In this document: one piece after another, positions 19,325 to 29,265 of the stretch
Layout: every line of letters begins with the position of its first letter
How positions within the stretch are numbered: the first letter of the stretch is position 1
NCBI RefSeq assembly: GCF_019392195.1
Contig: NZ_JAHXKI010000007.1
Span: forward strand, 50,411 to 114,410
Reading direction: 5' to 3'
Source of the DNA: Marinobacter sp. F4206
Lineage (GTDB): Bacteria > Pseudomonadota > Gammaproteobacteria > Pseudomonadales > Oleiphilaceae
DNA length: 64,000 nucleotides
Notes under the pieces: model-generated
Told to the model about the DNA's origin: nothing
What the model saw: the letters and a program-made list of their open reading frames with translations, nothing else
The model's database searches: none
Translations under genes and position numbers: made by a program

Positions 19325-21726
19325 TGCGTTGGGCGGCGTTACTACTGATCATGTTACCGGTTCTGGTGGTGGCGGAAGGTTCCACCTTCACCATGGATTT
19401 GCCGGTTTACATCGACAACGAGGAAGCCGGGATTTTAACCGTTGGAATCGAAGACATGCAGCTGGTCCAGATTCAATCGAACTCATTTTCAAAGTTGTCA
19501 GGGGATTTTCTGAGCGAAGAGCTGACTGAGGATATTCTCGCCCAGGAAGAGAACGGACAGCTTCCAGTTGCCATCATCAGGGACCGCGGCCTCGATATTC
19601 GCTTTGAGCCGGCGACCCTGCAAATAGTCATAGCCCCGACCCAGGATCAGAGACCGCTCAAAGAGGTTTTTTCCTCCAGGCAGTACCAGTACAGCCCTGC
19701 ATCCCCGGGGTCGGACTTCTCGACATTCGTTAATTACAACGTGGTTCAGGGGTACGTGCATCAGAGTCGTTTCCAGGAGGGGCGGGAACCCTTGCGAGGC
19801 GTGCTCGATGGTGCCATCAATCTCGGTTTTCTTGGGCCGGTCACGATGGAGTGGGAGGCGCTTTACCAGGAAGAACAAAGTCAGGAATGGGCCCGGGAAA
19901 GCTCCAGGCTCGTTATCGACGATCAGCAGCGTGCAATTCGCTACACGCTGGGCGATGTTTTTTATCAAAGCACGGAATTCCAGGGCGCTCCGGAACTTCT
20001 TGGCGCCTCCATCGAACGTCGCTACGGTGTACTTCAGCCCTTTAATACGGTGACGGCAACCGGTCAGCAGACCTTTGAGATTCAGCGGACGTCCCGTGTT
20101 GATGTCTATGTGAATGGAATTCTTCAGACCAGCCGAAGACTGACTCCCGGTCGCTACAACCTTCGCGACTTTCCATTCGCCGAGGGGTTGAACGACATTG
20201 AGCTGGTCGTGACCGATGAATTCGGGAGGGTCGAGCGGCTCGCATTTTCCCTGTTTTTGGACAGCAACCTTTTGAAAGAGGGGGTCAGCGAATTCTCCTT
20301 CAACGCGGGTTACCGAAGGAAACCGCCGGAGAACAATACCATTGATTATGATTATAACCGACCGGCCCTGTCCGGATTTTACCGGCACGGCCTTACCTCC
20401 AATTTAACGCTTGGGGGCCAATTCCAGGGTGAAGAAGACCTTGAGGTTTATGGTCTGGAAGGGGTGCTTGGAACGCCGGTCGGCACCTTCTCTTCCACCG
20501 TTAGTCGGAGTGAGTCCGAGCCATTCGGGAGTGCTATGGCCGGAGCGGTCAGATGGCGCTACGAATTCCCTTCAAGCTATCTTGCTTCCCCAATAACTGC
20601 CCAGATTGCGTCCATTTTCAACGAGCAGAACTATCTCTCACTGGGGCAGGACATTCCGAGCGTAGTGTTTCGAACTCAGCATCAGGCGCGTGTTTCAAGC
20701 TCCCTGTACAGTGGCCTGTTTTTCAGCGCTGCCTACAGACAGGCTGAAGGTTTTCAGCCTGAGGATGATGAGCGAGGGATCAGCCTGTCTCTTTCACAGC
20801 GGTTTAACTGGTTCAATGTGAATCTCTATGTGGATTACGTGGAAGCGGAGGAAAACGATACAAACGTTCTGGTCAATGTGTCCGTTCCACTCGGGTATGG
20901 GCGACAGGTTCGTGCAACGTATAACCGGCAGCAAGAGACCTCGGGCATTCAATATAGCGATTATCCCGTCAATGCTGTCCACGATTTCGCAGGGTCGCTG
21001 GGCATCGAGCGAAATGAGCGGGATATGGAAGAGCATCAGGTCTCTGGCAATCTCGACTATACGGGAAACCGGTTCGTTGCCCGGGTCGACCATGACTACA
21101 CGCAGGAAGGTTTTTTCGAGGGCGAGACGGAAGAGCGGTCGCAGCTGGAACTGGGCGGAGCCCTGGTTTTCTCGGACGGATACCTGGCGTTATCACGGCC
21201 CATATTCGATTCCTTCGTAATGGTCGATCGACACGAATCCCTGTCAGAATCGGATATTCTGGTTAATGAAACGGCGTTCGGTCCCAGTGCCATTGCCAAT
21301 GATTTCGGGCCGGCTGTGGTACCCGATCTGGTGAGCTACCGGGAACAGCAGGTTTATTGGGAAGCCGCGAGCATGCCCATGGGCTACGACATGGGGGATA
21401 TGTGGCAGAAACTGACGCCGAGTTATAAGTCGGGCACAGTCTATACTGCCGGATCGGCGGCCAGTGTGATTGCCATCGGGATTGCAGTGCCGCAAGACCC
21501 GCAGGATATTGCATTGAGGTCCGGGGTAATTGAGCCAGCGGATGGTCGTGATTTTCCGCAGCGACAAACCTTCACCAATCGCAAGGGCAGGTTTGTCGTC
21601 CAGAAACTGGAACCGGGTGAGTACCGGATTACGTTTGACGGCAATCTGACGGGGAGTTTTTCTGTTCCAGAAGGGGCAGTTGGCTACGTGGATCTAGGGA
21701 AGATAATCGTAAGGACTCAACTATGA
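19324..21726 (+). CDS. Outer-membrane usher protein
   Basis: An 800-residue outer-membrane usher for pilus assembly. It has a signal peptide, then a long beta-barrel region with many aromatic-ended strands (QTFEIQRTSRVDVYVNGILQ and RYNLRDFPFAEGLNDIELVV are classic usher segments). A C-terminal carboxypeptidase-regulatory-like plug domain follows (TNRKGRFVVQKLEPGEYRI). ATG 19324 overlaps the preceding stop (TGATG); the TTG at 19321 is less likely. The tip gene overlaps by four bases. The barrel secretes and polymerises subunits delivered by the chaperones. Confidence 0.92.
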   Translation: MRWAALLLIMLPVLVVAEGSTFTMDLPVYIDNEEAGILTVGIEDMQLVQIQSNSFSKLSGDFLSEELTEDILAQEENGQLPVAIIRDRGLDIRFEPATLQIVIAPTQDQRPLKEVFSSRQYQYSPASPGSDFSTFVNYNVVQGYVHQSRFQEGREPLRGVLDGAINLGFLGPVTMEWEALYQEEQSQEWARESSRLVIDDQQRAIRYTLGDVFYQSTEFQGAPELLGASIERRYGVLQPFNTVTATGQQTFEIQRTSRVDVYVNGILQTSRRLTPGRYNLRDFPFAEGLNDIELVVTDEFGRVERLAFSLFLDSNLLKEGVSEFSFNAGYRRKPPENNTIDYDYNRPALSGFYRHGLTSNLTLGGQFQGEEDLEVYGLEGVLGTPVGTFSSTVSRSESEPFGSAMAGAVRWRYEFPSSYLASPITAQIASIFNEQNYLSLGQDIPSVVFRTQHQARVSSSLYSGLFFSAAYRQAEGFQPEDDERGISLSLSQRFNWFNVNLYVDYVEAEENDTNVLVNVSVPLGYGRQVRATYNRQQETSGIQYSDYPVNAVHDFAGSLGIERNERDMEEHQVSGNLDYTGNRFVARVDHDYTQEGFFEGETEERSQLELGGALVFSDGYLALSRPIFDSFVMVDRHESLSESDILVNETAFGPSAIANDFGPAVVPDLVSYREQQVYWEAASMPMGYDMGDMWQKLTPSYKSGTVYTAGSAASVIAIGIAVPQDPQDIALRSGVIEPADGRDFPQRQTFTNRKGRFVVQKLEPGEYRITFDGNLTGSFSVPEGAVGYVDLGKIIVRTQL

Positions 21727-22601
21727 AGATGCTGACCGCTTGCTCTGTTGTTTTGAGTGCGATGCTGATGACATCGATCGCCCAGGCTGCCTGCAGCTTT
21801 GAATTTCAGGAAATTCGTCAGGATAACCGAAGACCTTATAGCTCCTTTCACCCCGGGGTGAATGTGCTTGATTTGATGGTTTCTACGAGACAGACGAGTT
21901 GTGAGCAACTGACGTTTTCCTTTGAAAGCGCCAATGACGGCACTCTGGCCGGCGCCAACGGCAAAATTCAGTACCGGCTGAAGGATCAGTCGGGCCGCAA
22001 CCTTGAGACTCGGGGGGCAAGCCGCGTGAGCGGTAAGGAGGTCCTGAGCAGACGCCTCGGATCGTCCCTTATCCTCCAGGCGTTCTTGGATCCGGGCAGT
22101 TTTGTGCCACCCGGTGTGTATCTGGATAACCTGTCGATAACCGCGTTCAGCAACGGAGAGGCCGTGGCACAGGTTGAGGCCGACCTCTTCCTGGAGGTGC
22201 GTCCCGAGGCGAATATTTCACTTACGGGATCATCCAGTGGTGGTTTTTCATCACGAGCAGGAGGTAGTTTGAACTTCGGGAGGCTCAAAGAAGGCAAGGA
22301 ACGGTTTGCTTTCCTGTTTGTCCGGTCCAATGTCGATTACGGGTTGACTGTCAGTTCAGAGAATAATGGCTATCTGGTGCATCGGAGCGAGTCCGGGCCT
22401 GACGGCCGGATCTCCTATTCTGCCTGGTTGGATCAGGCACTTCTGGATCTGACTTCCCGGTCCACGATTCGCCGGGCTGACATGACCCCCGCGTTCCGGT
22501 CACGGCCTCACAAACTCACTGCCCGGATAAACGAGGTTAAGGGGAAACTCGCAGGCGACTATCAGGACGTGATCCTGGTGGAAGTGGTCTTTCTCGAGTA
22601 A
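21723..22601 (+). CDS. Two-domain pilus tip subunit / adhesin
   Basis: A 292-residue exported protein with a signal peptide ending near Ala-Cys. Two similar beta domains are visible. The first has Cys residues before FEFQEIRQ and in SCEQLTFSFES and a PPGVYLDNLSI strand; the second ends GDYQDVILVEVVFLE, matching the closing strand of the pilin in the same operon. This layout (N-terminal receptor-binding-like domain plus pilin domain, last gene of the operon) is that of CsuE-type tip adhesins. No receptor can be inferred. Confidence 0.7.
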   Translation: MKMLTACSVVLSAMLMTSIAQAACSFEFQEIRQDNRRPYSSFHPGVNVLDLMVSTRQTSCEQLTFSFESANDGTLAGANGKIQYRLKDQSGRNLETRGASRVSGKEVLSRRLGSSLILQAFLDPGSFVPPGVYLDNLSITAFSNGEAVAQVEADLFLEVRPEANISLTGSSSGGFSSRAGGSLNFGRLKEGKERFAFLFVRSNVDYGLTVSSENNGYLVHRSESGPDGRISYSAWLDQALLDLTSRSTIRRADMTPAFRSRPHKLTARINEVKGKLAGDYQDVILVEVVFLE

Positions 22602-22638
22602 GCACAGGCCGACCACCTCCATCGCAGGTGCCTTAGGC

Positions 22639-23196
22639 TCACAGGCCGGATTTTGTTTGCTCCCACAGAATTTCTTCACCGCCATCGCGCCGGGCCAGTA
22701 CCCGGGCAAACACGAACAGCAGGTCTGAAAGCCGGTTCAGGTAATGGCGGGACGCCATGTTGATCGAGTCCTCATGCCCCAGGGCCACGACGATGCGTTC
22801 GGCCCGCCGGCAGACGGCCCGGGCCAGGTGGCACTGGGCCGCGGCAGGCGTACCGCCGGGCAGGATGAAGTTCTTCAGTGGTGGGAGCCCATCGTTATGC
22901 TGATCAAGGGTTTGCTCTAGCCACTCGATATGATCCTCGCCAATCACTTTGCTGCCGGGAATGGCGAATTCACCGCCCAGATCGAAGAGATGGTGCTGGA
23001 TGCGTCGCAGGCCCTCTACCAGGGCGTCGTCGCTATCGAGGGTTTCGATCAACAGGCCAATGTGGCAGTTCAATTCATCGGCCGTGCCCATGGCTTCCAC
23101 GCGCTGGGCATTTTTGGCGATGCGGTTGCCATCGGCCAGACCGGTTGAGCCGTCGTCCCCGGTGCGGGTGTAGATTTTGGAAAGGCGATTGCCCAT
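22639..23196 (-). CDS. Cob(I)yrinic acid a,c-diamide adenosyltransferase (PduO type)
   Basis: Transfers the adenosyl group of ATP to cob(I)alamin to make coenzyme B12. At 185 residues it carries the N-terminal YTRTGDDGSTGLADG ATP-binding segment and the helical CRRAERIVVAL motif of the PduO/MMAB family. It is convergent with the pilus tip gene and lies 13 bases downstream of panE on the same strand, so the two are probably co-transcribed. No other cobalamin genes are visible. Confidence 0.92.
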   Translation of the reverse strand: MGNRLSKIYTRTGDDGSTGLADGNRIAKNAQRVEAMGTADELNCHIGLLIETLDSDDALVEGLRRIQHHLFDLGGEFAIPGSKVIGEDHIEWLEQTLDQHNDGLPPLKNFILPGGTPAAAQCHLARAVCRRAERIVVALGHEDSINMASRHYLNRLSDLLFVFARVLARRDGGEEILWEQTKSGL

Positions 23197-23209
23197 CGGC
23201 GTGCTCCTG

Positions 23210-24103
23210 TTAATTGGGTGACAGCTGTTGTACCTGTTCCGTCAGCATTTGGTTCACCGGCGTGGCGATTCCGAGGGACTGACCAAGACGCGACAGATAA
23301 CCGTTGATGTAATCGATTTCGGTGGGGCGCCCCTGCAGCATATCACTGCGCATGGAGGAGGTGTTGCCGGCGGTTGCGTGGGCCACGGCTTCTATGCGGG
23401 CTCTGAGATCCGCCGGTTTACTGGCTGGCTGACCGCTTGCGGCCATCAATTGAGCGATTTCCCGGCACAGGTCGTCGATGTGGGTCCGGAAAAAGTCAGC
23501 CGCCACGATGTCGCCGTTCGGGCAGTCGAGAATCGCGGTAAATGGATTGATGCCGGCATTAATCACCAGTTTTTGCCAGAGCCGGCCGAGGATGTCGTTT
23601 TCCGGATGGATTCTCAAACCGCTGCCGCCCAGTCGTTCTGTCACCGCGGCAATGTGAGGCCGGCCGGCGTCCGTCAAGGCGCCGACCCAGGTTTCGCCAG
23701 CACCGGCGTGCACCACCTGGTCTGGTGACGGCCGGTTGGCGCCCTCGGTCGTACTGGCGGCCAGTACGGGGTGATCCGGCCAGCGTTCTGCGACTGCCTG
23801 TTGGCTGCCAAGGCCATTCTGAAACAGCACAATGGGGGTCGTCGGGGGCAGGGCGCCCGCTATGCCCTGAAGGGCTGCCAGCGTATCCCCGGCTTTGGTC
23901 ATGACCAGTAACAGGTCAGGCGTATCTGAGGCGGTGAGCCAGGGTATGGAGACCGGGTGTTCCGCACCGTCGAGACCTTTAAGGCTGTACGCCACAGGCC
24001 CGGCTGGCGAGGTGCCCGGTCTGGGAACAAAGGCGGTGTCGCGGGCAGGCAGCGAGGCGGCCCAAAGCCGCCCCAGTGCGCCTGCTCCAAGAATGGCAAT
24101 CAT
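23210..24103 (-). CDS. panE: 2-dehydropantoate 2-reductase
   Basis: NADPH-dependent reduction of ketopantoate to pantoate in pantothenate synthesis. The 297-residue protein opens with the Rossmann motif GAGALGRLWA. LVINAGINPFTAIL holds the conserved catalytic Lys/Asn region, and the helical C-terminal domain follows. It sits four bases after the valS stop on the same strand. Several ketopantoate-reductase paralogues exist in proteobacteria, so panE is likely but not certain. Confidence 0.88.
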   Translation of the reverse strand: MIAILGAGALGRLWAASLPARDTAFVPRPGTSPAGPVAYSLKGLDGAEHPVSIPWLTASDTPDLLLVMTKAGDTLAALQGIAGALPPTTPIVLFQNGLGSQQAVAERWPDHPVLAASTTEGANRPSPDQVVHAGAGETWVGALTDAGRPHIAAVTERLGGSGLRIHPENDILGRLWQKLVINAGINPFTAILDCPNGDIVAADFFRTHIDDLCREIAQLMAASGQPASKPADLRARIEAVAHATAGNTSSMRSDMLQGRPTEIDYINGYLSRLGQSLGIATPVNQMLTEQVQQLSPN

Positions 24104-24107
24104 GCCG

Positions 24108-26960
24108 TTACATGGCCTCGATGTCGGCTCGCTGCTCGCTGAGACGGGTCAGGCTGCCCTGGGCTTCCCGGAGCTTTTCCTGTTCCTTCTCCACCACCTC
24201 GGCGGGGGCCTTGGCAGTGAATTTCTCATTCCCGAGTTTGCCTTCCAGGCGGCCAATCTCTTTTTGCAGGCGCTCAAGCTCCTTGTCCAGTCGCTTCAGC
24301 TCCGCTTCCTTGTCGATCAGACCGGCCATGGGCACCAGCACTTCCATTTCGCCAACCAACTGGGTGGCTGACATGGGCGCTTTGTCGCCATCAAACCAGT
24401 CCAGGCTTTCCAGCTTGGCCAGGGAGGACAGGAACTGACGGTTGTCGTCCATGCGGCGCTTGTCTTCCGCATCTTTGCCGCGCAGCAGTACCGGAATTTT
24501 CTTGGCCGGGGAGATGTTCATCTCGCCGCGGATGTTGCGCACGGCGACGATCACGCCCTTGAGCCACTCGATGTCGGCAGCCACGGCCGGATCCTGTTTG
24601 CTGCTGTCAGGCTGCGGGTAGGGCTGCAGCATGATGCTGTCGCCAGACTTTCCTGCCAGCGGGGCAATGCGCTGCCAGATTTCCTCGGTAATGAACGGCA
24701 TGATCGGGTGAGCTACCCGGAGGACCGCTTCCAGTACCCGAACCAGGGTGCGGCGGGTGCCGCGCTTGGCCTCGGCGCTCGCATTCTCATCGTTAAGCAC
24801 CGGCTTGGACAGCTCCAGATACCAGTCGCAGTATTCGTTCCAGATGAACTCATACAACGCGTAGGCGGCGAGGTCGAAACGGTATTGGTCGAGATGACGA
24901 ACGACGTCCTGCTCGCACTTCTGCAGCTCGCTAATGATCCAGCGGTCAGCCAGAGACAGTTCCACGGGTTCGTCGTTGACGCCGCAGTCTTCGCCTTCGG
25001 TGTTCATCAACACATAACGGGCGGCATTCCACAGCTTGTTGCAGAAGTTGCGGTAGCCTTCCAGACGCTTCATGTCCCAGTTGATGTCCCGACCGGTGGT
25101 GGCCATGGCCGCCAGGGTGAAGCGCAGGGCATCGGTACCGTGGGCGGCGATGCCCTCCGGGAATTCTTTCCTGGTGCGCTTGCCGATCTTCTCGGCCAGC
25201 TTCGGCTGCATCAGGTTGCCGGTGCGCTTCTCCAGCAGGTCGTCCAGGCCGATGCCGTCGATCATGTCCAGCGGGTCGATGACGTTACCCTTGGACTTGG
25301 ACATCTTGTCGCCATGTTCGTCCCGGATCAGGCCGGTGACATAGACGGTGTGGAACGGGACCTGTGGCGTGCCGTCTTCGTTCTTCATGAAGTGCATGGT
25401 CATCATGATCATCCGGGCGACCCAGAAGAAGATGATGTCAAAGCCGGTGACCAACACGTCAGTGGGGTGGAAGTTCTTCAGGCGCTCGGTGATTTCCGGC
25501 CAGCCCAGAGTGCCGAAAGTCCAGAGTGCCGAGCTGAACCAGGTGTCCAGCACGTCGTCGTCCTGGGCCAGTTCGAGATCGGCGGCCAGGCTGTGCTTCT
25601 GGCGCACTTCCTCTTCACTGCGACCGACGTAGATGTTGCCTTCGGCGTCGTACCAGGCCGGAATGCGATGACCCCACCACAGCTGACGGGAGATGCACCA
25701 GTCCTGGATGTCGCGCATCCAGGAGAAGTACATGTTCTCGTACTGTTTGGGCACGAACTGGATGCGACCGTCTTCCACCGCCTCAATCGCCGGCTTGGCC
25801 AGGGTCTTGGCGTCGGCGAACCACTGGTCCGTCAGCATCGGCTCGATGATCAGCCCGGAGCGGTCGCCCCGGGGTACGCTCAGCACGTGGTCTTCTTCCC
25901 GTTCCAGCAGGCCGGCTTCTTTCAGGTCGGCGACGATGGCCTTGCGGGCCTCTTCGCGGGTCAGGCCGGCGTAAGCGGACGGCATCTGGCCATCAATATC
26001 GCTGTTCTCGGTGCCATCGGAATTAAACACTTCCGCAACGTCCCGGATGTTGGCGTCCTGGGTCATCACGTTGATCATGGGCAGGTTGTTGCGTTTGCCT
26101 ACAGCGTAGTCATTGAAGTCGTGAGCCGGGGTGATCTTGACGCAACCGCTGCCTTTTTCCGGGTCGGCGTGGTGGTCGGCCACGATGGCGATCTTGCGAT
26201 TCACCAGCGGCAGCATGACATGCTTGCCGATCAGATGCTGATAGCGCTCATCATCCGGGTGCACGGCCACGGCGGTATCGCCCAGCATGGTTTCCGGTCG
26301 GGTGGTGGCAACAATGACGTGGTCTTTGCCGTCTTTCGTGGTGGCTCCGTCAGCCAGCGGATAGCGCAGGTGCCAGAAGAATCCCTTCTCTTCCTTGTTC
26401 TCCACCTCAAGATCGGAGATGGCGGTGTGCAGCTTCGGGTCCCAGTTCACAAGGCGCTTGCCGCGATACACCAGACCCTCGTCGTACAGACGGATAAACA
26501 CTTCCTGCACGGCCTTGTAGAACCCGTCGTCCATGGTAAAGCGTTCGTGGTCCCAGTCTACGGAATTGCCCAGGCGACGCATCTGGCGGGTAATGGTGCC
26601 ACCGGAGTGCTCTTTCCAGTCCCAGATGCGTTTGATGAACTCATCACGGCCGAGGTCGTGGCGGGTTTTTCCTTCCTCAGCGCCGAGCTTGCGTTCAACC
26701 ACCATCTGGGTGGCGATGCCGGCGTGGTCAGTGCCTACCTGCCAGAGGGTATTGCGGCCCTGCATGCGTTTGTAGCGGGTAAGCGTGTCCATAATGGTGT
26801 GCTGGAACGCATGGCCCATGTGCAGGCTGCCGGTAACGTTGGGCGGCGGGATGGCAATGCTGTAGGACTGGCCTTCACCGGAGGGGCGGAAGTACCCTTT
26901 GGATTCCCAGTTCTCGTACCACTGGCGCTCGATATTTTCTGGCTGGTAGGTTTTTTCCAT
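24108..26960 (-). CDS. valS: Valyl-tRNA synthetase
   Basis: Class I aminoacyl-tRNA synthetase charging tRNA-Val, 950 residues. The HIGH-type motif is in [14 protein letters not shown] (residues ~39-52), KMSKS in KMSKSKGNV (~residues 555-563), and a CP1 editing domain lies between ([13 protein letters not shown]). The C-terminal coiled coil ([20 protein letters not shown]) binds tRNA. It is first in a minus-strand unit with panE and the adenosyltransferase; holC and pepA lie upstream on the same strand with an 85-base gap. Confidence 0.98.
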   Translation of the reverse strand: MEKTYQPENIERQWYENWESKGYFRPSGEGQSYSIAIPPPNVTGSLHMGHAFQHTIMDTLTRYKRMQGRNTLWQVGTDHAGIATQMVVERKLGAEEGKTRHDLGRDEFIKRIWDWKEHSGGTITRQMRRLGNSVDWDHERFTMDDGFYKAVQEVFIRLYDEGLVYRGKRLVNWDPKLHTAISDLEVENKEEKGFFWHLRYPLADGATTKDGKDHVIVATTRPETMLGDTAVAVHPDDERYQHLIGKHVMLPLVNRKIAIVADHHADPEKGSGCVKITPAHDFNDYAVGKRNNLPMINVMTQDANIRDVAEVFNSDGTENSDIDGQMPSAYAGLTREEARKAIVADLKEAGLLEREEDHVLSVPRGDRSGLIIEPMLTDQWFADAKTLAKPAIEAVEDGRIQFVPKQYENMYFSWMRDIQDWCISRQLWWGHRIPAWYDAEGNIYVGRSEEEVRQKHSLAADLELAQDDDVLDTWFSSALWTFGTLGWPEITERLKNFHPTDVLVTGFDIIFFWVARMIMMTMHFMKNEDGTPQVPFHTVYVTGLIRDEHGDKMSKSKGNVIDPLDMIDGIGLDDLLEKRTGNLMQPKLAEKIGKRTRKEFPEGIAAHGTDALRFTLAAMATTGRDINWDMKRLEGYRNFCNKLWNAARYVLMNTEGEDCGVNDEPVELSLADRWIISELQKCEQDVVRHLDQYRFDLAAYALYEFIWNEYCDWYLELSKPVLNDENASAEAKRGTRRTLVRVLEAVLRVAHPIMPFITEEIWQRIAPLAGKSGDSIMLQPYPQPDSSKQDPAVAADIEWLKGVIVAVRNIRGEMNISPAKKIPVLLRGKDAEDKRRMDDNRQFLSSLAKLESLDWFDGDKAPMSATQLVGEMEVLVPMAGLIDKEAELKRLDKELERLQKEIGRLEGKLGNEKFTAKAPAEVVEKEQEKLREAQGSLTRLSEQRADIEAM

Positions 26961-27045
26961 GGGTTTCTGCTGGTGACCGTTGGTTGATTCGCAAGGGGAA
27001 ATTAAGACGCCCGATTATACATGGTCGCTCGTGTTGCGGCGAACC

Positions 27046-27558
27046 TCAGCGCTTTCTCTGGTCGTGGACCCGGGCCTCGATGCCGAGGGCGCGCAGCTGC
27101 CGGAAATGGGAGCGGGCCTGGTTCAACACGCCCGGTTCGTTGTGGGCGACCAGCGCCAGGCGCTTGAACCGGTCCGCGTCCGCCGGCAGGGTGCTGGACA
27201 GGATGATGACGGTGTCCCAGTCCTCGGCGTCCGGCGGGAAAAGCAGGATGCCGACGGGGTCGGTGCAGGCGGTGGCCGAATCCGGCACCACGCTGTGAGG
27301 TATAAACGCGTCGGGACTGAAGTTCCACAGCAGGTCATCCAGCTCCTGGGCGTGCTGCAGGGTGTCGCAGATTATGCAGACACGATCGCCCTGCTGCCAG
27401 GCCTTATCCACCAGTTTGGCGGCGTGGAGGTTTCGGGCTGCCGGCGTATTCTGGGCCAGGATGTGAAACCAGTAGCGCTGGTTGGGATCCTGTTGCCCGG
27501 AAGCACCGGCAGCGGGGCTGCCGGACTCCGGGTGATCGCCGGGGTTACTTGCCGGCAT
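27046..27558 (-). CDS. holC: DNA polymerase III chi subunit
   Basis: Chi links the clamp loader to single-stranded DNA-binding protein. The segments RYWFHILAQ, AARNLHAAKLVDKAWQQGDRVCII and LDDLLWNFSPDAFIPH match HolC. At 170 residues it is longer than usual because of a roughly 25-residue polar N-terminal extension; the start ATG at 27558 lies inside the end of pepA (14-base overlap). The order pepA-holC-valS is conserved in many gammaproteobacteria. Confidence 0.9.
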   Translation of the reverse strand: MPASNPGDHPESGSPAAGASGQQDPNQRYWFHILAQNTPAARNLHAAKLVDKAWQQGDRVCIICDTLQHAQELDDLLWNFSPDAFIPHSVVPDSATACTDPVGILLFPPDAEDWDTVIILSSTLPADADRFKRLALVAHNEPGVLNQARSHFRQLRALGIEARVHDQRKR

Positions 27559-29038
27559 GGGACATCAGGTAGTTAACCAGCAGGGGGACAGGGCGACCGG
27601 AGGCTCCCTTAGCCTTGCCGGAGTGCCAGGCTGTGCCCGCGATGTCGAGGTGGGCCCAGCGGTATTCCTTGGCAAATCGGGACAGGAAGCAGGCGGCGGT
27701 AATGGTGCCGGCAGACCGGTCGCCGATGTTCTGCATGTCGGCAAAGTTGCTGTCGAGCTGGCTCTGGTAATCGTCCCACAGGGGCAGGCGCCAGGCCCGG
27801 TCATCCGCCCGTTCGCCCGCGGCCAGGAGTTCATTGGCGAGCTCGTCGTTGTTGGCAAGCAGGCCCGTGGCATGGTGGCCCAGTGCGACGATGCAGGCAC
27901 CGGTCAGTGTGGCCATGTCGATCACCGCCGCCGGATCAAACTTCTTCACGTAGGTGAGGGCGTCGCACAGGACCAGCCGGCCTTCCGCGTCGGTGTTGAG
28001 AATTTCCACGGTTTGGCCCGACAGGGTGGTCACGATATCGCCCGGGCGGCAGGCGCCGCCATCCGGCATGTTCTCGGCTGCGGCGATGACCGCCACCACG
28101 TTGATCTTGGGCTTGGTTTCCGCCAGGACCTGCATGGCGCCAAAGACACCGGCCGAGCCGCCCATGTCGTATTTCATTTCATCCATGCCAGCACCCGGCT
28201 TCAGGCTGATGCCGCCGGTGTCAAAGGTGATGCCTTTGCCGACCAGTACCTGTGGTTTGTCTTTGGGGTTGCCGCCGCGGTATTCCATCACGATCAGGCG
28301 CGGTGGCTGGGTGCTGCCTTTGCCCACGGCCAGGATGGTGTTCATGCCCATCTTTTCCATCTGCTTTTCATCAAGGACTTCGGTCTTGATGCAGTCGTGA
28401 TCCTTGGCCAGCTTTTTGGCCTGCTGGGCGAGCCATTCCGGATGACAGATATTGGGCGGGGTGTTGCCCAGGTCGCGGGTGAAGTTCATGCCGCGGCCGG
28501 TCGCCAGGCCCAGGTTGAAGGCGTCTTTCAGCGCTTTGCCACCACCGGAGGCGGTGACCAGCAGCTTGTTCAGTTTGCGGGCAGAGGGCTTTTCGCTCTT
28601 GTAATCGGTAAAGGTGTAGAGCTGCTCCTCCAGGGTCCGGCCGATCAGGTTCAGGCGGGCTTCCTCGGAACTCACCACGTCGGTGCCTGTTAACGGTGTG
28701 TCTGAGAGGGTAACCAGTGCAGTTTTGGAAGGACCGTCTTTCAGGGCGCCGACCATCGCGATCAGGGCCTTGCGGTAGGTCGCCGGTGTGCGCTCGGTGT
28801 TGTTGCCGGTTCCCACGACCAACAGCCGGTCCCAGGGTTGGTCATTGAGCGGTACGCTGTGCGTGGTGGCATTTTTTCCGGTGATATCACCGCTCTTCTG
28901 GAGAGTCTTGATCAGCCCGTCCAGAGCGTCGTCCGCCTGAGTCGTGGACTCCGGCCAGGTGCCTTTTTCGGGAAGACCGATCACAAGGCAGTCGGCTTTT
29001 GTACTGACAATGGCTTTACTGCTCAGGCTGAAATTCAT
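27545..29038 (-). CDS. pepA: Leucyl/cytosol aminopeptidase
   Basis: Hexameric dizinc aminopeptidase (M17 family), 497 residues. VGKGITFDTGG, with metal-binding Lys and Asp, and the signature NTDAEGRLVLCDAL are intact. It acts in peptide turnover and in some bacteria (E. coli XerA/PepA) also binds DNA as a regulator or recombination accessory factor. CAGGAGTTGCC precedes the ATG. It is divergent from lptF-lptG, as in Pseudomonas. Confidence 0.97.
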   Translation of the reverse strand: MNFSLSSKAIVSTKADCLVIGLPEKGTWPESTTQADDALDGLIKTLQKSGDITGKNATTHSVPLNDQPWDRLLVVGTGNNTERTPATYRKALIAMVGALKDGPSKTALVTLSDTPLTGTDVVSSEEARLNLIGRTLEEQLYTFTDYKSEKPSARKLNKLLVTASGGGKALKDAFNLGLATGRGMNFTRDLGNTPPNICHPEWLAQQAKKLAKDHDCIKTEVLDEKQMEKMGMNTILAVGKGSTQPPRLIVMEYRGGNPKDKPQVLVGKGITFDTGGISLKPGAGMDEMKYDMGGSAGVFGAMQVLAETKPKINVVAVIAAAENMPDGGACRPGDIVTTLSGQTVEILNTDAEGRLVLCDALTYVKKFDPAAVIDMATLTGACIVALGHHATGLLANNDELANELLAAGERADDRAWRLPLWDDYQSQLDSNFADMQNIGDRSAGTITAACFLSRFAKEYRWAHLDIAGTAWHSGKAKGASGRPVPLLVNYLMSHAGK

Positions 29039-29265
29039 GGCAACTCCTGTTGAATGTTCTTAAGAACTGTCCGCGGTCGGCGGAGGCGATTTCCGATCTA
29101 GTCTAGCATTGGGGTTGGCAGGGGATTAATCAACCGGCAGGCCTGCCAGGGCTGTCAGGCCTGACCGTAAACGTTCCACTCTGTCATTCGGTTCAAAGGT
29201 TACATAGAATACGCGCAGTTATCTGTTTCCTCCATGATTTTACCAGCACTGGCAGAGAGACCCAT

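Noticed and set aside
24708..26987. A 759-codon open frame on the plus strand
   Set aside because: It is fully antisense to valS, which has all synthetase motifs in the other strand. High GC and codon periodicity make such shadows common; no ribosome binding site or family motif was seen.
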